DNA of 64,000 bases. Origin: Sandarakinorhabdus sp. Its GTDB lineage: Bacteria > Pseudomonadota > Alphaproteobacteria > Sphingomonadales > Sphingomonadaceae. The notes beneath the pieces are model-generated. The model saw nothing but the letters and a program-made list of their open reading frames with translations. It had not been told where the DNA came from and ran no database searches. The translations under genes and the position numbers were made by a program. Shown here piece by piece: positions 60,606 through 64,000 of the stretch (positions within the stretch are counted from its first letter, which is position 1; each line of letters opens with the position of its first letter). The stretch spans positions 966,442 through 1,030,441 of the forward strand of contig JAIMKW010000001.1 in the NCBI GenBank assembly GCA_020692215.1. The letters are read 5' to 3'.

Positions 60606-61965
60606 GGTCGGATGGATCCGCGACATGGCCGGCAATCGCACTTGCGGCGACGGTTTCCGGGCTGGCGATGTGGGTGCGTGTGCCGGGGCCTTGCCGGCTT
60701 TCGAAATTGCGGTTGGTGGACGATATGACCCTTTCCCCCGCGCCAAAGCTTTCCCCGCCGGCAAAGAAGCACATCGAACAACCGGATTCGCGCCATTGGA
60801 AGCCAGCGTCGATGAAGATACGGTCGAGCCCCATGGCTTCCGCCCGGCGCTTCACGGCCATGCTGCCGGGCACGATGATGGCCTTGACGTTGGGGGCGAC
60901 GTGGCGCCCCTTGACGATGGCGGCAGCGCGCTCGAGGTCCGAGAGGCGGCTGTTGGTGCAGCTTCCGATGAACGCTGCATCGATAGGCAGGCCCAGCAGC
61001 GGCTGGCCGGGCGAAAGGCCCATATAGGCCCGTGCGCGTTCGCCGGTCTTGCCATCGGGCACCCTCGCGTCGATTGGCAGGCTTTGCGCCGGGCTGGTGC
61101 CCCAGCTCAGCATCGGGCGGACTGTGCTTGCATCGACAATGATCTCGCTGTCGAAGATGGCATCGGAATCAGATCGCAGCTTGCGCCAGGCTGCGACTGC
61201 ACCCTCCCAGTCGGCCGGCGCATAGCTGGCCCCTTGCAGATAGCGGAAGGTTTCGTCGTCGGGCGCAATGATGGCTGAAAAGGCGCCGAATTCGGTGGCC
61301 ATGTTGCACAGCGTGAAGCGCGCTTCCATCGGCAAGGCTTCGATTGCTGATCCGGCATATTCGACTGCGTGGCCGACACCGCCGCCCGCGCCATGGGCGG
61401 CAAGGATGTGGAGCGCGAGATCCTTTGCCGTCACGCCGCGGCGAAGCCGGCCGTTCACAATGATGCGCATCGTCTTGGGCCGCTGGACCCTGAGCGTTCC
61501 GGTCGCCATCGCATGTTCGGCCTCCGACGAACCGATACCCCAGGCCAGCGCGCCGACGGCGCCCTGCGTGCAGGTGTGGCTGTCTGGCGCGACCAGCGTG
61601 AGGCCAGGCAGGACGATGCCGAGTTCCGGCGAGATGACATGGGTTATGCCCTGATCCTTGTCGGTGACATCGAACAGGGTGATGCCAGCGGCCTTTGCTG
61701 CGGCGCGGGTTTCGGTGATGAAGGCGGTGCCGCCCGGCATCCGGGTTGCATCGCCGCGGCCGGGGAAGGTGTCGACGATATGGTCCATGACGGCAAAGAC
61801 ATGAGCCGGGTTGGCGATGGGCCGGCCTGCGGCTGCAAGGCTGTTCAGGGCCGACGCACCGGTTCGTTCGTGCAGCATTACCCGGTCGATTGCGACAAGC
61901 GCGGTGCCATCGCCAAGATCGAGCACCGTGTGCGCATCGAACAGTGTGTCGAACAAGGTTGGCAT
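60598..61965 (-). CDS. leuC: 3-isopropylmalate dehydratase large subunit-like (LeuC family)
   Basis: A 455-residue aconitase-family large subunit. The [4Fe-4S] ligands are intact: one Cys in IGSCTNSRLSDLERA and two in GCSMC near residue 395. Substrate-binding blocks VAPDSHTCTQGAVGALAWG and STNRNFESRQGPGTRTH are present. It departs from ordinary LeuC after the cluster: GCSMCFFAGGESFGAGERV replaces the more usual GCSMCLAMNPD-type segment. The protein is also shorter than ordinary LeuC (about 470). A divergent paralogue for another 2-substituted malate is possible. Confidence 0.82.
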   Translation of the reverse strand: MPTLFDTLFDAHTVLDLGDGTALVAIDRVMLHERTGASALNSLAAAGRPIANPAHVFAVMDHIVDTFPGRGDATRMPGGTAFITETRAAAKAAGITLFDVTDKDQGITHVISPELGIVLPGLTLVAPDSHTCTQGAVGALAWGIGSSEAEHAMATGTLRVQRPKTMRIIVNGRLRRGVTAKDLALHILAAHGAGGGVGHAVEYAGSAIEALPMEARFTLCNMATEFGAFSAIIAPDDETFRYLQGASYAPADWEGAVAAWRKLRSDSDAIFDSEIIVDASTVRPMLSWGTSPAQSLPIDARVPDGKTGERARAYMGLSPGQPLLGLPIDAAFIGSCTNSRLSDLERAAAIVKGRHVAPNVKAIIVPGSMAVKRRAEAMGLDRIFIDAGFQWRESGCSMCFFAGGESFGAGERVISSTNRNFESRQGPGTRTHIASPETVAASAIAGHVADPSDHA

Positions 61966-61996
61966 CGGATTGCTTTAGAGGGGCGAGAACTGGATG

Positions 61997-62611
61997 TCAG
62001 CCGGCCGGCGGGTCTTTTCCTTTGGGTGAAAGGACGCTTCCGACATCCTGCACAAACCGGCGGAAGGCCAGAAAGACTGCAACCGTCAGACCGAGCAGAA
62101 GGATGAGGATGACCAGCGCCACCACAGGATTGGCAAGCGCGATCAGCAGGGCGCTTGTGGTTGCGATATCCTCCGCGCCCGACATCACGACGTTGGAAAC
62201 CGGTTCCGGGCTCATGTTGACAGCAGCGCGCGCGGATGCCTTTGCGCCGTGCGACAACAAGGCCGATCCACCACCCAGAAGCAGCGTAACGACCTGCCAG
62301 ACGGGCTGCCCCGGATCGACAATGGCCAGTGCCAGCAAAGCGCCGCCCACTGGCCTGACAAGCGTGTGCACACTGTCCCACGCCGTATCGATCAAGGCCA
62401 TCTTGTCGGCGAAGAATTCTGCAATTGCGCCGATTGCTGCTGCGCCGATGACCCAGGGGTTGCCGAGGATGGCAAGGCTGGCGAGCTGTTCGGGCAGGGG
62501 CAGGAGATCGAACCGCATGGCAAGGCCGGCGACCAGCACGGCAGCATAGAGGCGCCATCCCGCCAGCAGACTGAAGCTGGCGGCCATTGCGATGATTTCG
62601 GTTACGCCCAT
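61997..62611 (-). CDS. DUF4126 membrane protein
   Basis: A 204-residue membrane protein with several hydrophobic helices (MGVTEIIAMAASFSLLAGWR, WVIGAAAIGAIAEFFADKM, VWQVVTLLLGGGSALLSHG, ALANPVVALVILILLLGLTV). I assign it to the DUF4126 family by these blocks. The function is unknown. It is on the leuCD strand, 31 bp upstream of leuC, and may share its transcript. Confidence 0.8.
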   Translation of the reverse strand: MGVTEIIAMAASFSLLAGWRLYAAVLVAGLAMRFDLLPLPEQLASLAILGNPWVIGAAAIGAIAEFFADKMALIDTAWDSVHTLVRPVGGALLALAIVDPGQPVWQVVTLLLGGGSALLSHGAKASARAAVNMSPEPVSNVVMSGAEDIATTSALLIALANPVVALVILILLLGLTVAVFLAFRRFVQDVGSVLSPKGKDPPAG

Positions 62612-62676
62612 GTGCTGCGGTCCCTTTGCGCCGGATGCTGCAATTTTTGGTGCTGCGGCATGAAGGTGAAGGAAGC

Positions 62677-64000
62677 ATGATTGAGGTGCGCGCCGCAAGC
62701 GCCTATCTGGGGTCGGTGAACGCGCCCCCCCAGCCAATGGCCCCCCCGCCCAACGACACCAAGCCTGCAGACCTGCCGGGCTCGCGCAAGCTATCGAACC
62801 TTGCCCTGATATGGGGATATGCCCGCGTCTACACCGGGCACCTGGCGGCTGCGCTGACGGCGCTGATCGTGGCGGCCGGTGCGACACTTGCCATCCCGCA
62901 GGGCTTCAAGCAGGTGGTGGACAAAGGTTTCGGCGCCGGAGACAGCGCTGATATCGCGCCTTATTTCTGGGCCCTGCTTGCCGTTGTGCTGGTGATGGGC
63001 ATGGCCACGGCCGTGCGCTTCTATTTCGTAAGCTGGCTGGGCGAGCGCGTGGTTGCCGACATGCGGCAGGATGTTCAATCGCATTTGCTGAGGCTTGATC
63101 CGGGCTTCTTCGAGCTGAACCGCCCATCGGAAATCGCATCCCGGCTGACGGCGGACACCGGCATTCTGGAGCAGGTCGTCGCCTCATCAGCCTCGATTGC
63201 CTTGCGCAACCTATTCATGGGTTTCGGGGGCGTTGCCTATCTTTTCTATCTTTCGCCCAAACTTACGGGGTTGATGCTGGTGGTGATCCCGCTGGTCATT
63301 CTTCCGATCGTGTTCATGGGCCGCAAGGTGCGGGCGCTTTCCCGCGCCAGCCAGGACCGGATTGCCGATGTCGGCTCGATGGTTTCCGAAGTGCTGCGCG
63401 CCATCAAGGTTGTGCAGGCCTTTGGCGCTGAGGAGCGGGAAGCGAATCGCTTTTCGTCTGCCGCAGAAGCGGCCTTTCTTGCGGCGCGACGGCGGATCAT
63501 CGTTCGTGCGATCATGACGGCCATTGTCATCACCATGATCTTCGGTGCCATCACGCTGGTCTTGTGGGAAGGCGCGCGTGACGTGATCGCTGGCACCATG
63601 ACGGGCGGAACCATCACGGCCTTCGTTCTGGCGGCCGCCATTGTCGCTGGCGCCTTCGGGGCCCTGACCGAAGTGTATGGCGATTTCATGCGCGCAGCCG
63701 GCGCTTCGGCCCGGATAAGGGACCTGCTTGCAGAAACCCCCGGCATTGTTGCGCCCGACAGGCCGTTGTCTCTGCCTGTGCCACCAAAAGGCCAGCTGTC
63801 GTTTGTCGGCGTGGGCTTTCGCTATCCCAGCCGGCCGGATCTGCCAGCCATTCAGGATTTCAACCTGGAGATTGCGCCCGGCGAACGGGTGGCGATCGTG
63901 GGGCCTTCGGGGGCCGGCAAATCGACATTGTTTCAGCTGGTCCAGCGCTTCTACGACCCTGAGACGGGTTCCATCCGGATGGATGGTATCGATCTGCGCG
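62677..64000 (+). CDS. ABC exporter, fused permease and ATPase (truncated by window)
   Basis: The frame starts at ATG 62677 (AAGGTGAAGGAAG upstream) and runs off the window, so at least 441 residues are present. After a proline-rich cytoplasmic N-terminus come six membrane helices (for example LIWGYARVYTGHLAAALTAL and YFWALLAVVLVMGMATAV), including VTADTGILEQVV-like intracellular loop features. The nucleotide-binding domain then begins: Walker A is GPSGAGKSTLFQLVQRFYDP near residue 410. This is an MsbA-like type I exporter; the substrate is not predictable. Two runs of seven Cs lie at 62725-62731 and 62741-62747. Confidence 0.9.
   Translation, partial: MIEVRAASAYLGSVNAPPQPMAPPPNDTKPADLPGSRKLSNLALIWGYARVYTGHLAAALTALIVAAGATLAIPQGFKQVVDKGFGAGDSADIAPYFWALLAVVLVMGMATAVRFYFVSWLGERVVADMRQDVQSHLLRLDPGFFELNRPSEIASRLTADTGILEQVVASSASIALRNLFMGFGGVAYLFYLSPKLTGLMLVVIPLVILPIVFMGRKVRALSRASQDRIADVGSMVSEVLRAIKVVQAFGAEEREANRFSSAAEAAFLAARRRIIVRAIMTAIVITMIFGAITLVLWEGARDVIAGTMTGGTITAFVLAAAIVAGAFGALTEVYGDFMRAAGASARIRDLLAETPGIVAPDRPLSLPVPPKGQLSFVGVGFRYPSRPDLPAIQDFNLEIAPGERVAIVGPSGAGKSTLFQLVQRFYDPETGSIRMDGIDLR

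Overview
The window looks like a chromosomal segment of a high-GC alphaproteobacterium of the Sphingomonadales type. The evidence is a circularly permuted (two-piece) tmRNA with an ANDN-type tag, an alpha-type SspB next to it, the F1 ATPase order atpH-A-G-D-C, the secB/Tim44/MltA neighbourhood, a large TonB-dependent receptor beside acyl-CoA genes, and strongly GC-rich third positions. No rRNA, CRISPR array, insertion sequence, integrase or phage gene was seen. The exact genus cannot be read from the sequence.

Layout. 1-3.7 kb: end of an unknown gene, tmRNA (ssrA), sspB, fumC, gmk and a small exported protein. 3.7-12.4 kb (minus strand): a long-chain-type acyl-CoA dehydrogenase, a TonB-dependent receptor, and a tightly overlapping operon MaoC hydratase - acyl-CoA dehydrogenase - two CaiB/BaiF CoA-transferases. 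That operon has a perfect operator-like palindrome inside its promoter. 12.4-14 kb: a DUF1838 protein and an FMN reductase whose ends are both irregular. 14-18.8 kb: F1 ATP synthase operon. 19-21.5 kb (minus): Tim44-domain protein, lytic transglycosylase MltA and an Smr-domain protein, with a 57-bp tandem duplication at the end of the Smr gene. 21.9-32.3 kb (plus): secB, murJ, trpS, a P1-family peptidase, then mmsA, enoyl-CoA hydratase and mmsB for valine breakdown, then the bifunctional proline oxidase putA.

32.4-43.8 kb: a Wzx/Wzy-type exopolysaccharide locus. Plus strand: flippase and GT2 transferase. Minus-strand operon: Wzz, Wzy-like, GT4, UDP-GlcNAc 4,6-dehydratase, RmlD-like reductase, 2-epimerase and a WbuB-like GT4. 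A divergent methyltransferase gene flanks it. A second part of the export machinery, a 911-residue SLBB outer-membrane protein and a WecA-like initiating transferase, lies at 52.3-56.1 kb. Together these account for initiation, nucleotide-sugar supply, assembly, flipping, polymerisation, length control and export. No Wzc-type tyrosine kinase is seen.

43.9-51.7 kb: glyoxylate shunt (aceB with a RamB/ScfR-like regulator, divergent aceA), proC, a TetR-like and a MarR regulator gene converging on each other, and ilvE. 56.2-64 kb: tRNA-Gln(UUG), a PLP threonine/serine dehydratase, a UMF1-type MFS transporter, an ACAD11-like dehydrogenase, a divergent leuC/leuD pair, a DUF4126 membrane protein and the start of an ABC exporter that runs off the window.

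The observations most worth a second look are: a 13-bp hairpin that sequesters the Shine-Dalgarno of mmsA; the palindrome in the CoA-transferase operon promoter; a short ACACAGCTAC-type repeat at the N-terminus of the sugar reductase; TGTGAAT repeats between the acetate regulator and aceA; and the 57-bp duplication. No clearly new defence or mobile system was found.
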